From Sthenelais limicola (lineage: Eukaryota; Annelida; Polychaeta; Phyllodocida; Sigalionidae), in assembly GCA_942159475.1 (NCBI GenBank), contig OW804100.1:10414646-10478645 (forward strand): a DNA stretch of 64,000 bases, written 5' to 3'. The notes under the pieces are model-generated. The model was not told where the DNA came from, ran no database searches, and saw only the letters and a program-made list of their open reading frames with translations. Positions 33,301-46,719 of this stretch are shown piece after piece. The stretch's first letter is position 1, and every line of letters starts with the position of its first letter. The position numbers were made by a program, and so were the translations under genes.

Positions 33301-36300
33301 CTGAGGAAACAATACATGATTTTGTTTAGCTATAGATTTTATTTTGCAAATAGCAGAAACATTATAGTCTTATTCCTCTGCACCATTATAGTGATCGAGA
33401 TCATTATTTACCAGCAAAAATATAAGAAAAGAAAGACAGTTTCTCTCTTACAAGGAGGCAGACATATTGGTGAGCAACAGCGCCACTGGTGGGGATTTAC
33501 TTTTATTGATAACTTCAATGGCCCACTCTGTCTGACTGGCCACCCTAGTCAGCACATGTAAACAAATATCGAACTTACAACTGCTTAGTTTGAAGCATTG
33601 GGTATATATACAGGAATGGCCCGGGCAAGGTCTGCGCCCGTTGTGGTTGTGGATATGATATGTCACGTGAAGTGTCACCTGTATAGCATGTTTATGTAGG
33701 AAGGATTTAACAATTTGTTTGAGTGAATTTAATTGGGGGGAACCCCCAGGTCTATAGCCTCTAGCCTGGCTCTTGAAAAGTTTAGAAAAAGCACAAGAAC
33801 CTCTCTCCAGATTAGAACATAAATACGAGAGATGACACACTTCTGGTTTGTCTCTAAACCTGTGAGGGCACCACCGTAAACCATATATCGTAATTTCCCG
33901 CATATATACATATGAACACAGGTATGGTATCTATTGGATGTTTTTCCCAGACAGCTATTCTACCATTAGTACCAATATGCCTCATCTTCACCCCCCCCCC
34001 CCAAATTACTCCTGCATGTATCTACCCCAAAGTGTATTTGGTAGCATGAATAATATGTATGCGACAGAGAGATAATCATTTCCCACACCCACCATTGATT
34101 TACAACCATGCATCATTTGTCATTTTCCGGTAAATACTTCATCCTGGGTCAACGTAAATAGGACAAGCTGACTATAGGTCGCTATATGCGACACACTCTC
34201 CAACATTTAATATGTTGACTATAGGTCACTTTTATGTGGCACACACTCCAACATTACGCTGAGTATTCTGTGAGTCAATACTACGTTCCATAATAGATCA
34301 GAATGAAAACGTTTTTCCCAGGCAGCTATTCTATCATTAGTACTAGATCAATTCGTCATACAGAACTCCGATATCTTAGAAATGTAAAGTCATGATCCTG
34401 GATAGGTGATTTTATTCTGCACATTATGTAATTATACTCATCACGTAATTTACAGCTCCGAATCCAGCCTTGATGATGATGTTACATCGAGCCTGCAGTA
34501 ATAAGGGTTCATTACTCGTATTATCAGACACTGATTAAACATGAAATTGCATGTTTTAGCCATGGCTAATTACATTCAGTTGGCTTTAATTGACATTTGC
34601 GCCCTTTTGATTAAATCTGTGAAATCAAAATGACGAAATTAGGCGAATATGATAAGGACAACACATGAGTGGGACTTCCATCGAAATAATAAAGGAAGCC
34701 TATAACATCCTATATGTTGTCAGAAATGCATCAAAGTAGGCGTTTCCTCATTGCAGTATTCAAGGTCAGGGCACATGTAATACACTCCCACTCTTCCGTC
34801 GCAGGTTTGACAATGTGCCACACTGTCTTTGCACTGGTTTTCTTTGTGCACGAGGTGTCTGGACGAATCGTGGCCCCGTGGGGAAGCCAGGCTTCTAAAG
34901 GCTAATAGGCATACCACGAAGCCTAAATTAGGCACCATATTTGAATTGCCCAGTAATACAAATAAATAATTTCTGTCATATATTATGTTTTGTCGTTAAA
35001 AGTCAACACAATTTCTTGAATACACACTATATGAACTTCCTTGTAGCGGGTATGTGCTCTTTGGGAATAAAAAGGACCTGGGGAAATCACAAGGAAGCGT
35101 CTGCAAACGTGTGTAAGCCTGGATAAGAGCGTGGTTGTACAAGGTAAGAGGGGCTGGTAGCCACAGTGGAACACACCTCTCTATTTGATATGAGACATGG
35201 GGTGGCGGGATTAGAGATAATGCCCCTCCCGGGGGACACGTGTAATTGTGTTCACCATTGCCAACCTAATGTTGTTTTCTCACAATGACTCGGCGAATTT
35301 AATTTCTTTTTTTCCACTAGGTATAGGCGAACCATGTTTTGTATAATTTATTACGTGTCTCATCACATTACGGGTTTACCAATAGAGCCTGTCCTGATGC
35401 TGAGCACATTTGAACCAAGTATAAAAGTTTTCCCCATATAGGAAAGTTTCCTGCGGTAGAGTTATGACAGTCACAAATTAAGTGTGCATATAGCACTGTC
35501 CCTTTAGGTAATTTAGAGTGGCACTTGATTGATCATCCCGTGGGCGGGGAAATGTTGATATTACTAATATATAAGTCAAAAGTCGAAATGCGATTGGAAC
35601 GTGAGAGAGTCAATCTAAACGTCAAGTTTGGGAGAGTTGAAAACACACGAAGTTGATTTCGTGATAAATAATGGAAGAGTTGACGAATGGCTAGCTATAG
35701 AGCTTGTAAAGTAGCCGACCGAAGCGCAAATTCATTTTTATTATATGTCTATTGCAGGGAAATGATACGATCATGAATGATCAATATGACTGAAGTGATG
35801 AGGTGATTGTTAGATGGAGATGAGATATATATAGATGATCTATAAGTTGGTCGAGGCGGGGGTGCGTTGTAACAAATGACCTGTTAACAACAAAACAGAA
35901 AAACACTGATTTATTTAAAACCATATTCACGGGACCTCCCAGCTGTATTTCCAATGAAGTGGACTTTATGCCCTGATGGTCATCTCATCCGCTAATCTGC
36001 CTATACAATAATGCACTCCCATCTGAGACCCTTAATAAGATATTGCCAGTTATACGCCATAATTTGTCTTCTGCATCAGCAGCTATTGCCTATTCATTAT
36101 GCCCCTTGCTACCCGCCTCTATGCATGTAACGTGACTTGAAGGGGTTTGTGAGTGACATGGGTGGACAGACATGAGATTAAGAACCCATCTGCGCATCAG
36201 CGACAAGTATTTCCAATGCCACCTGCTGTATGGCAACGTTAAGAATGCCCCCGTGCAACATGTGTCTTTTACACCGTAGAAGTGGTGTTATACGAAGTCT

Positions 36301-38743
36301 CCTCGAAATGACAAACAGATTCTTACCTAATCTACTTGACTTATAGGACTGAATTCATCAATGTTCTGCTGCTGTTATGTTTATGAATACAAGAATTTGA
36401 AGTCAAATCTACCGAGAGAAATGGCCGCCAGTGAGCGATAATAAGTGTAGCCGCCGTAGGAAAGGAGTTTGGTGTGTCTCCAAAGTATAAATGTGGACTT
36501 TTAAGCCAGGTAGCAAACAAATTCTCCAAAGTTGGTCAAATGACTTTTAGGTGGGTTGGAAAAGAACGAAACACAAATGAGAAAAGCGTTAGTTTTTTAC
36601 CGATTTTAACTGAGATCGCAGCTGGACGAATAAAGGGGGTCATCAGACTTGAAATTGAAATCAAATAAACCCTGGACGAAGAAGACAAAGATCAATTTGA
36701 TATCTTTGTTATGGGAGAATACAGATTGTGTGAAATCCTAATTATACCACTCGCATCAGTATATGTTTGCCTGTGTCAAAGTGATAGCCACTGCACGAAA
36801 CTTGCCTAAGGTTTGATGCAAATTGTCCCAACATCGAAGTGTTTCTCATTGAATACCATATTACCATTTTTTAGATCAAAAGAAATGCACTGAGAAAACG
36901 AAGCCAAATTAGCATCATGCCATCGTTAGTACAGTAATTATCATGATCGATTTGTATCCCCACGAGCCTCCTTACAAATCAATTTTAATTTCAGAACATT
37001 CACTTTTGACAACTTTCAAATTAGCTAATGACTTCGCGATTTCTGCATTTCGTTTCATTTAGCATTACTCACCGTAGTTTCTGACCAAATGTGCATGTTT
37101 AGGTTTGCATTTAAATTCATCGATTATTTCCTTCTCACGACCTAGCTCCTGCCAAAGTAGAAGCACAATGTTTTCAGAATTTGAAATTTGAATAGACATG
37201 ATGAGATTGAATGGTGATTATTGCAGGAATCGGTAGCTCCTTAAGTGTATCCACTCCATGAGAAACCATCTCTTGTACCCCGTTTGTAATTCTGATCAAT
37301 GTATTGGTGCGGCTCTGAGAACAATTAAAGTTGACAAACAGCGATGGAGTATTCAGTTTACCCAAACTTTTTTTATTGTCAATCTATTTTGAAAAAAGGA
37401 ACGTTTTAATGTTTAAATCGAATAAGCAATTGTACGTTTAATCTTATATTTTGTCTCATTCCTGAAACAAAAAGCGGATTTGTGGTCTGGTCGTTTTTGC
37501 CAAGCGAGCTTCAAATAATGTCGTCGCAGCGCAACGTATGCTTATTGAATTGCTTCAGACGTTTTTTTGAGTCAGTCAAATCAAATAATAATGACTGACA
37601 GGATGAAAAATGACCTTGATAAGGTCTTATTTCTGATCTTCAGACCTTCTACGTCGCCAGCCCGGGCCTTCATTTCTTAAAACAAAGCTAATAAAACCTC
37701 CTCGAGCAGTGCCATCACTCGGGCGAAATGAAACAATAGGAACATCACGTGAGCCATATGAAGAAATAAGAACTAGTCATGTTCGTATTGGCCACATACA
37801 CGGACACAGGGAAAAGTCAGCCATGATTTATGTCAATTGCAAGAGGGCATGTCAGAAAAAATGGGTACACTCGTAGGACTGTGGAGAGTTCTTAAGATCC
37901 CTCTCCTATCCCACACGTCCAAATGGATTTGGTAGGAAGGGTGATCGAGTGCACTGCATTGGACACCCAACATTTAAACCTGTCGGCGTAGTTTACTGCA
38001 AAGAATTGGATCGTTTCAGGCGCCTTGAATGCACATTGACACAATCACAATTTATTCAATTTAAAGGAACATTGAATTCCTTAACAGGTCTGAACAGGCA
38101 GAACTTCTCGAAAAGGGTGAAGAAATCTGGCCAGACCAACTCCTATCTATACTGGAGCTCCACTATAGGTATACACGACTGAACTATATACATATGGTTT
38201 ATGTTGTTATCCAGGCGTTTTTTCAACTGCATGCTCACCAATCCATATCGTTATGAAGCCCTATATTGCCTTTCTGAAAATTACCTCAAATGGAAGGGTT
38301 GGAGCAGTATCAGGCAAACCAATCAATTATTATAGAATTCCTTCCGAAACTCTCTCTTCACTTAAACCATACCCCCTTCCTTTCACCATGTAGACGACAC
38401 TTAATTAATTACCCCATTCCTTGTAAGCTTCTTAGAGAACGGGGAAAGTCAAAGGCATTGAATTCGAAATCTGAACGGTCCCTTTCAGTCTGCCAGAACT
38501 GTTCATTCCCCGATCCTGTCAAACCCTTTTGTTAATGTCCACTGTGAGAAGGTTCGTGACATTGTGCTCTTGTTATATACTAGAAGCCCCCCATGTATCA
38601 CGGGTAGGAAGTATAAAATGTAGTTTCCAGGGGTGGTGCAAGAAAAAGCAAATAAAAGAAATTAAAATGTGGGCCAAATGCGCTCCTTTCATCTGTGTAA
38701 ACGATCACCCCACCCCTCCTCCAGTCCCCCTGGATCTGCACTG
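33301..38743. other. No supported gene; scattered small repeats
   Basis: The longest frame, 33448-33903 (minus, 151 codons), has no recognisable domain and I do not call it a gene. A C12 run lies at 33991-34002. Short dyads occur, for example GTCAGTCA/TGACTGAC near 37571-37598. Other frames are below 85 codons and unrecognised. Confidence 0.45.
33941..34343 (+). repeat. Local direct duplications (two pairs)
   Basis: TTTTTCCCAGACAGCTATTC at 33941 and its extension to 33972 recur with few changes at 34312-34343. Between them, TGACTATAGGTC...ACACTCYCCAACATT occurs at 34167-34207 and again at 34214-34255. The nested arrangement suggests successive local duplications. Confidence 0.65.
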
Positions 38744-38765
38744 TGTGCCCTCAGTAGAGGGCACA
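38744..38765. repeat. Perfect 9-bp hairpin
   Basis: TGTGCCCTC - AGTA - GAGGGCACA forms a perfect 9-bp stem with a 4-base loop. It is immediately followed by a short duplication of GAGTTCCAAAAT. Function unknown. Confidence 0.7.
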
Positions 38766-38818
38766 GATGAGTTCCAAAATTCCAAAATGAGTTCCAAAAT
38801 CCTTGTGCCCGCCGGAAA

Positions 38819-39216
38819 TCGGTTCGTTGCAGTCACGAATTCAACTTCTTTTAAACAAATATTTAGGATAAACCAATACCCAGGTAACCTCTCTTGGGAT
38901 CTATATAAGCCATCTCAAAAGTTAGAGCCCTATGCATGCAGGCAGTAAATATCCTTTTAGAAGTATGTGTGCAGACGCCCCACACACTGTGGTATGCTTT
39001 GAGGAACAGCCTTGCCCCCCCCCCCCCCCCCCTGCATACTCTCAGCTTGCCTCAAATTGGTTCGTTGCAGCAGACGAAATAAGTGAAATTTAACTTCCTT
39101 GAAACAATTATTTAGGAAAAACCAATACCCAGGTAACCTCACTTGAGACCAATACAAAGAAAATCCCCATGAAAGTTAGAGCCCTGTACATGCAGCCAAT
39201 AAACAGATTTTTAGAA
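38819..39216 (+). repeat. Diverged tandem duplication (about 145-160 bp units, 238 bp apart)
   Basis: Copy 1 (38819-38962) and copy 2 (39057-39216) share GGTTCGTTGCAG, AACCAATACCCAGGTAACCT, AAAGTTAGAGCCCT and TTTTAGAA in the same order. The intervening 94 bp include an 18-base C run. A 139-codon frame (38529-38948) crosses copy 1, but the duplication does not preserve it in copy 2, so coding is unlikely. Confidence 0.75.
39015..39032. repeat. C18 homopolymer
   Basis: Eighteen consecutive C residues lie between the two duplicated units. Such a tract is prone to length change, and the G strand can form quadruplex-type structures. Confidence 0.9.
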
Positions 39217-39502
39217 CAAAGAGTGGACAATAACATCTCCATAAGGTCAATGTGCCACACGTGGGTCACTGCAGAGAATATTTATAAAATGTGGAAAAGA
39301 TGTGTAAACGAACATACAAAAGCACTGGAAGAACCTTTTTCCTCTCCACCAGAAGACAGCTTTTTATTTAAAGAACCGAGGTTATGATCTTATCTGAAGA
39401 ACAGTTTTTATCCCAGTAGAACAGAAGCCTCAGCATGAGAAGGGGTGTTGTTACGTCACAAACCGTCACAAACCGTCGTTGTATATTTAGAGGGAATGCA
39501 GC

Positions 39503-39641
39503 GAGTGGTTCTTCTGAAATATAGCATCAGACACATGAAGGAGTGAAAATGTACATATTATCGTGAGTGGTGAAGCCACAAGCGATGATGCGTACATTTT
39601 CACTCCAAGTGTGTCTGATACGCTATTTCAGAACAGCCACG
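39503..39641. repeat. Fold-back (MITE-like) inverted repeat
   Basis: Arms of about 60 bp: left TTCTGAAATATAGCATCAGA ... GGAGTGAAAATGTAC and, on the opposite strand, right TTCTGAAATAGCGTATCAGA ... GGAGTGAAAATGTAC, meeting near 39575. A direct repeat of CGTCACAAAC lies just upstream (about 39450-39470). The arrangement fits a small non-autonomous DNA transposon or a hairpin remnant. No transposase is present. Confidence 0.7.
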
Positions 39642-42600
39642 AATTTGTATTCCATATTTATATTACAACTACAACATTTAAATAACCTCACATGTGATTA
39701 TTCCCTTAACATTATTTACATAGACTTATTAGTACGTAACAGAACTACGAAATTAACAAGTGGCTTCGCCTCTCCACAAAGTACATCAGTCAGTAGAAAT
39801 CACATGTATTTTCTCTAATCAAAACGCACTGCACAGATATGCGTGTTCTCAAGGTGGTAACAAGCTAAGTTGAGGGCTCTGTTCACTGAAAATACTCTAA
39901 AATGCACGTCTAGAATCCCTTCCTCGTTCATTGGGAATAGCAAAACTACTATGCGATACAGGCCAGATAAATCTGTTCTTTCATAATGTAACAGTATAAA
40001 ACGATGCTCGAATAAATGATAGACTAGGGATGAAAGAGGGAAAATTGGTTAGCTTATTTGATGGAACATTTACTGGAATGCAATTAGGAAATTAACTTGT
40101 TTCTTTCCTCTTGGTAGGGATCCATTTATCCATTCATAGAGGAATCAATAGATATATTGTAATGTCTCCCCGAGGATAGTTTCTAATGGTTTCCGCAATC
40201 GTCTATTTTTGCCATTACGGTAATAGAATTGTCGGTTTGCACCTCAGAGGGCTAACTGAAATAGATCCAGTGCTGTTTTTATGAATCGCGAAAAGTTCAT
40301 TATGGTGGCAAAGAATTGACAAGGAGTTCTATCCTCCTGAAAGTTTCAGTAACAAATGTGATTGTATTAAGTGTCTCTCAAGAGAGCTTTGTTTTAGGGC
40401 TGCACAAACGCAGTGCAAATCATTAGTGAGTAAGTAACAATGTGTGCCTATTAATTCATTTATTAGAAGTATATATATTCATAGAGGCAACACTCTATTA
40501 TATCAGTATTACACATCTTATAGAGTAACACTTTATTGGCAAATAATGCCGGAGAGCTTTCTTTACTGCTGATTTTAGATTTTACTGATAGATGTATTAC
40601 CAAAATCGTCAAAAGGTTTCGCAGGTCATTCTGGCATAATATTATACAAAGCTCAAAGATGCAGCATTGATTTTTTCTTCCTAAATGATAATAAAATGTG
40701 TAAGGTTTGCTTGCTGTATAGCATTAACATCACAAGGATGTTCCATGACCGGCTCATTCATTCCTAACATAGATGATGCTACCCCAAGGAATGCTCGGTT
40801 CAATGACCGTGAGTGACTGTGATAGCAACAAGGGAAGATGGGGATAAATTATTGTCTATACTCGAGCTGATAACGCTGAGGTTAGTGCACCTGATCCACA
40901 CCGGATTCTTAATTTAATATCCAGGGTTTACTTCGCAGGGCCTTTCTACTGGGTGGTCCATATTCCCTACACGCTATTGATTAGTGAGCTAGGGATATTG
41001 GGCCACCGTAGTATACCCCTTACTGAAAAGAAGATACATCAACATGTGATTTGGTATTAATCGATGAAAAAAGGACTTGTTTTTTAATCATGCGAATTAG
41101 CTTCCCCATGTACAAGGCTAGCACATTCGCATGAATATCATTATTACTACCGTACTTGCTCTTTGAGTATAGAAATCACAATTCATTTTACCCTTTGCGA
41201 ACAGATTTCACAAGTCAATTACGCACATTTCGATTTCAAATTTGCCAGGTTTTAAGGATCGTGATGATTAATGTCGTTCTAGGATCTACCCTCAAGCAGT
41301 ATTGCCTTAAAATCAATCATCTTGATCGGAGCAATTGAAATCACGATGGGGAGCAATTAAGGAGTGGCTATTCGTAGTGCGAATAAAGTATGAAGCAGCA
41401 TTTATTATCCTGACTAGCATCAAAGACGCTGTGCCTACAGGCCTCTTATTGCATATATATAAGTAGCTGTCGGCTGTGGAGCGATGGAACAAACCCTAAC
41501 CTCGGATTACATCATTCCCCAGGGGCCACATTGAAAGGGCCAGAGGATTATTAAAATTGGACATAAAATACCTAAAGAGAGACACTCATATATTGACGGA
41601 TTAGCCTTGGATTTCACTGCGTCATAGAATATTTTATTTCCAATCTATCTGAATACGAGTTACTTGACGCTTTCCCCACTTCATCTAAATAGACCGTGCT
41701 TATAATAGAGAAAGTGTCATGCAATGTAATATCCAGTATAAGAACCGAATGATTACGAGTCACTTCAGTTTTTCGGTGTAGGCATTTCGTTCTACTAATC
41801 ACCCGTCACAATAATTGCAATAACATTACAGCTTAATAGAGCAATTGAATGCATTTATATATGCGATGCCTAAAATATAATTTACCCATACAAGGATTGG
41901 TCTCGAATAAGGTGACATGAAGTAGAACTCGGTGGCGTTTTAAAGATACTAAAAAGCAAACAGCAAGTAGATAATTCCTGAAAATCAACGGCGATGTTAA
42001 TGCGTGTATTAACATCAGTTAGTAGTATCCCGACAAGAAGCCTCCGGCTCCAACGATATATTTCCAGTCTTTTGATCACCAAGTGAAATTCTCCCATCAC
42101 ATAATTACTATAAAGTGCAGCTAGGGAAGAGTAAGTATGCATCGTAGAAATAAGTAAAAAGAAAAGTTATTTTCTGTTATATCAGGAATCATTCAAGCGT
42201 TAAGTAGAGACGTGATAGTAACTGCCTGCTACACCAAGTATAGGTCCATGATAAGAGTAAATATTAAAAAAAAAAAGGAATTGGATGCACCAGATGAAAT
42301 GGCGAGATGATTTTGCCCTGATCTCATTCACGCCATAATGAATGATCGTATGGAGGCAACACTCTACGGCTTCCTTTTCCCATGCTCTCTAAGAGAAAAT
42401 TAAACGTATGTAGAACATTCTAGGGAATGGTTCGGTTTCCCCCATATGTGTTATAATGTCTATAAGAAGTACAGAAATGTAAATGATGGATAAGCACAAT
42501 AGCACAATGATGGATAAGCACACTCGAGGGCGATGAAATTAATTGAACATGATTAAACTACCTATCATTACAACATGTCAATTTAACATGGTTAGACTAC

Positions 42601-42779
42601 TTATTATTACAGCACGTCCCTTTGCAAAGCAGCTTATTATGCAGTATGAACTTTGTAATCATCGTTTCTCCCCGAAAATTCTTATAGTCTTTCCAAGCAG
42701 ACGACATCCCATTAAAGAAGAAGCTTACATACATATATCCCTCATTTACAACATACAACGCACGATCACATCCATCCTG
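39642..42779. other. No supported gene
   Basis: AT-rich sequence with an A11 run at 42266-42276 and a short duplication of ATGATGGATAAGCAC near 42483-42522. No domain or RNA gene was recognised. Confidence 0.45.
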
Positions 42780-43090
42780 ACGAGAGACATTACATTTCCT
42801 GCTTGCTCTTCGTTTGCCTCGATCTCCGCTCGATCGGCTTGATTTCTCACTCCGCTGTAGCCCATCCTTTGTCTTCTCATCACATCCGTCCGGCGAGGTC
42901 TGGTTATTTTTGCCTACCCGAGAAGGCGGTGATAAAATGCAAAACCGGGTTGTGTTTCGGCGGTCTTGCAATGTATCACTGCCTACATCGACAGGCTAAT
43001 ATTCCTCTACTCTTGACATCGGCAACCTTGGTGTCAACTTCTCGCTCAATTAACGGGATTCCTCGCTGTTTCGTGTCCAACTGATCCAAT
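42780..43090. promoter_or_regulatory. CpG-dense, GC-richer island; possible promoter or first exon
   Basis: About twenty CpG dinucleotides fall in roughly 310 bp, well above neighbouring sequence, and GC rises to near half. On the minus strand an inverted CCAAT box (GATTGGATC) lies at its upstream edge near 43083-43090. Overlapping 93-codon (plus) and 124-codon (minus) frames cross it, with no recognised domain. It could be a promoter, an exon or a GC-rich repeat. Confidence 0.3.
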
Positions 43091-45356
43091 CAGAGATGGA
43101 GCTTGGTGCATGTTGTTTTACTTGGGAACTCTGTGCTCGTAGACCTGTAGGGAAATATGCCCCAATGTTCTCAATTCCAATCATCCTATGGCTATGTTTA
43201 CCCTGAATTATTCATGCACTTTAACCACATTCAGCAATGAGATTTCTTTCGAAATACATCTTACCGTTTTAATTAAGGCACCCAAGAACAACATTTCTTA
43301 TTCTACAGCAGGATTTATAGGAAAATAAAATGCATACAAATTACATACAGCAATTATAGACACTATAATTTCAAACGCATAATAGGGTTTCAAGTATTAT
43401 AAGATTATGATTAAATAAATCCAGACTTCATATTAAATCTCTTTTATTTAGATTACTATAGCCAGATCTTCCGGACAAACTAACAGAATTTCTCTCTACA
43501 AGAACATGAAAACATGCTGTATAGCTTTATTTCATCTCATGGTACTTGAATAATTAAGGGGCACTCCTCTTATGTTTACATATCAAATATTTCTTTTGGG
43601 CATTTCGCTTCATGCTTCAAGGGGTACATGGCTGGCATCATGAATACATTACCATACTTCTCCTCTACACAGAAATTTTATTGTAAGTGGAGGACAGCCC
43701 AGGCTTTGCACAGCTCTACGACCTTGCAACAAAAACCTATAGCGGCAATAACCTGGCAAAACGTGGGGAAGGCAGTGGCCACGGTTGGTGAGGAGCATTA
43801 GTGCATGAGCTTTCCCCAGGACGCTGAAATAACACGCAAAGTGCAATTTGCTAGACATGTAATAAGGTCCATCGTGATGCTGAAGGAGCTAACTTGCAAT
43901 TACGTCAAAGGGTGACGGTGGTACATGTCATATCTTAGTGGATGTGTAATTGGAAAATAGCTGCTTCCCTATGTCTCCCATACCCACATTGTGAGGTATC
44001 GATATAGGGAGTAATGTAGAAATGAAGAGAGAGTCGACCTGGAATAATCCACTATAATCTAACTACCCATTTTGTCGTCAAACATATACTGTGTATAATC
44101 TTCACTTAAGACAAATAAAGTAAAGTCTAGCTGCCTTATATCTTCATTCTGCTTTTCCGAGTTCTTACACAGCATCACATGATGTATTTATGTGCCCTCT
44201 CCATGAACCTTTTAGATAGTAACGTCTATTCGGGAAGTATAATGCCTCCCGTGTTTTTAATATCGAGTGTTTTTTTTTCTCTCATTATGCATTTTAGATC
44301 AATTTCTATAGTTACATCTTAGTATTACAATTCTAAATACCAGCAATTTACACTTTTTCCATTTGAGATGACAACACCAATCCTACCTACTGGGAATTAC
44401 ACTGGCCAGAAATATACTGCCTAGCAGTCTAATTTGCATATTGACTCACACGAAGAGTGTCATTGAAGACGCCAAGTAAAGCCGATTTCAGAAGCGTGAA
44501 GCCAATCTGTTGAGTGGGTGACCCGAGGGTGGTTACATAAAATTCTCTATAATACTCTCACCTATGGAAGGTAGTTGATCACGTATAACAAATGACATTA
44601 ATGGTAGATGGTATGTGCTTTAATTTGAAGGGTTCCCCTCGGGGACATTACAAACACACAAAAGAGGTGCGCATTTTTTCTTCCCCGATAAACTCGGTCC
44701 CTATAATACCATATAGTCATGTATCGGTGTATTTTGAATGCTTGCAGCATTCATTACTTTAAAAAAAGATTGTATTGAGCGATGTTATGATGTTTAATAG
44801 GATAAGAAAAGAGCTTAACCAACTAAGGTGGTTGTTTTCGTGTAGAAAATATACGCACATGTATATATAAACTCGCCAAGTTACGATCTTAAACTTTTAA
44901 TTTGAGGAGTATTTGAGTATGGGATAAATGTTGGACATGATGACACAAATTATGACATAAATTATGTTCATACCAGGGGTTTGGGCTTGAGAGATTCTGA
45001 CGGCGGGGTTATGGCTGGGAGGAGGGTGGTTCAGTGACGGGATTGTTCTCTCATGGTGCAATATGGCACCAGGGGGAGTCATTGATCCGTGCTCACCTAC
45101 ATACCCCACCTATCTACAAACCCTAAAACCCTCTACTTCCTCTTCCGCCTTCTCTCTCCTACCTACTCACTCTGTCCTTGCTTTCCCTATAGGCAGGACC
45201 TAACCAAATTTAACCTAATTAATTTATCTTAATTCAACCATTCAAAACTTTTATATTTATATAATTTTAAATGATAAATTATACAAAAATAAAAATTTTA
45301 CAGCCCACTACAGCCTTTACTTTCTTTCCGTGAGCGCAATAGATTAATGATGTCCG
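43091..45356. other. No supported gene
   Basis: AT-rich sequence with only short frames. A pyrimidine-rich stretch occurs at about 45120-45190. Nothing recognised. Confidence 0.45.
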
Positions 45357-45690
45357 TACACCGTTAATAATCTCTGGAACAACTTGCCTGAGAATGTACG
45401 AGTTGAGATGGAACTAAAATATCTAAGAATCGTCTTAAAAAAAGGCTGTACCTGGCTAGTTTCATACGAACAGGTAGTAACAAAATTGAAAAACCATAAA
45501 TTTGATATGTAACTCTTATTATTAATGGAGATTGAGTGATAAGTAACTGAAATAGTGTAATAGGTTGCTATCAACAATGTATGACTTACCATTGAAACAT
45601 CTGTACTGCCTTGTATAATGTTAATTCATATACCCTGCTCTGTATGAATGTAAAACTAAATCTGAAATTATATTATTATTAATGGTTTAT
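45357..45690 (+). pseudogene. LINE 3' end relic (reverse transcriptase C-terminus and tail)
   Basis: The plus-strand frame ending at TAA 45510-45512 reads VNNLWNNLPENVRVEMELKY and continues to KFDM. LWNNLP followed by a basic amphipathic helix is the usual C-terminus of CR1/Jockey-type LINE reverse transcriptases. About 180 bp of AT-rich 3' sequence follow and end near an ATT-repeat stretch (45668-45681). The element is strongly 5'-truncated. Confidence 0.6.
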
Positions 45691-46647
45691 GTGAAAGAGC
45701 ACGGCGTCGGTAGTAACATGTAGTGTTTCCTTTTAGTTGCTCGTCATCTCATGTAATTTCATTAATCATAACTTATATTGTATCGACACTATCTATTTTT
45801 GTAACCTTACTTATTTTCTGTAAAATAATTCTGGCAAATCAGGCTGTCCTGAGAATAGTTGTACTGTACACATGTACGTGTATGAAAATGTTCAATGTCC
45901 TGAATAAAATATTCTTAAATCTAAAACTAAATGTAATAACCGTCTTCGCTATGTAAAGCACTTATATAGGCATATGGTGTGTCCCATATGAAACATTCTT
46001 GATAAATACAAACGTATGACTGTGAGCTGAAATAATCTTGATAAATACAAACGGGAGCTATGTTGAATTTCAAGTAAAATGTTGCGCGCATGCCATTTAC
46101 CCCCCATATCAACCTCCCTTTTCCTTCTCATTTACAGCCATTGTGGCCCTGTTTCTTACTTCTGTATAATAACGTGATCTTTTACGACTACATTTCTGCA
46201 TACTGCTCAATGAATTAGCCCATTCTTCTGTTACTAGTCTGTAATTGTTTGGGAGGACGTCCGCCATAAATCTAAGTTGAAATCTTGGACATGATCTCCT
46301 TCAAATGATGGCATTTGCTATTTAAAAACACGCCGATCGTTGGTCCTTTGGTAGGATTAATGTCATTAAAACAGTGCGGTAGGGAACTGAATTAAGAAAT
46401 ATTTCAGTTGTCTTTCATTCTTCTTTATCATATTTGCGTATTAATCAAGATGCAACGTTGGCTTCCTCGATATTTCATAATTTCATTACCGAAGAATACT
46501 CGTGTGAAAACCAATTTGAGTTTAAAGAACGTTTGGATGGACCATCACATTCTCAGATCAAAAGAGGTGTTCTTCTGACCGAACAATAATATTAATTTCA
46601 TATGGGCACTTCTTTCTGGAATCTTTTAATCTGCTTGGCCCCCATAC
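45691..46647. other. No supported gene
   Basis: A 17-bp direct repeat, CTTGATAAATACAAACG, occurs at 45998-46014 and 46037-46053. Frames are short and unrecognised. Confidence 0.45.
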
Positions 46648-46719
46648 CCCTTTCATACTACAGAACCCTTTCATACTACAGAACCCTTTCATACTACAGA
46701 ACCCTTTCATACTACAGAA
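46648..46719 (+). repeat. 18-bp minisatellite, four perfect units
   Basis: Four head-to-tail copies of CCCTTTCATACTACAGAA. Downstream sequence contains related AAAGCGAACCG and ACAGAA fragments, so the minisatellite may have arisen inside an older transposon end. Confidence 0.9.

Noticed and set aside
33448..33903. 151-codon minus-strand frame
   Set aside because: Longest non-transposon frame, but composition and sequence suggest no known fold, and it lies between a LINE relic and local duplications. Kept as unexplained, not called.
38529..38948. 139-codon plus-strand frame
   Set aside because: It crosses one copy of a diverged duplication and the second copy does not keep the frame.
46648..46719. 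Telomere- or centromere-type satellite
   Set aside because: Only four 18-bp units and no continuation; a local minisatellite is sufficient.
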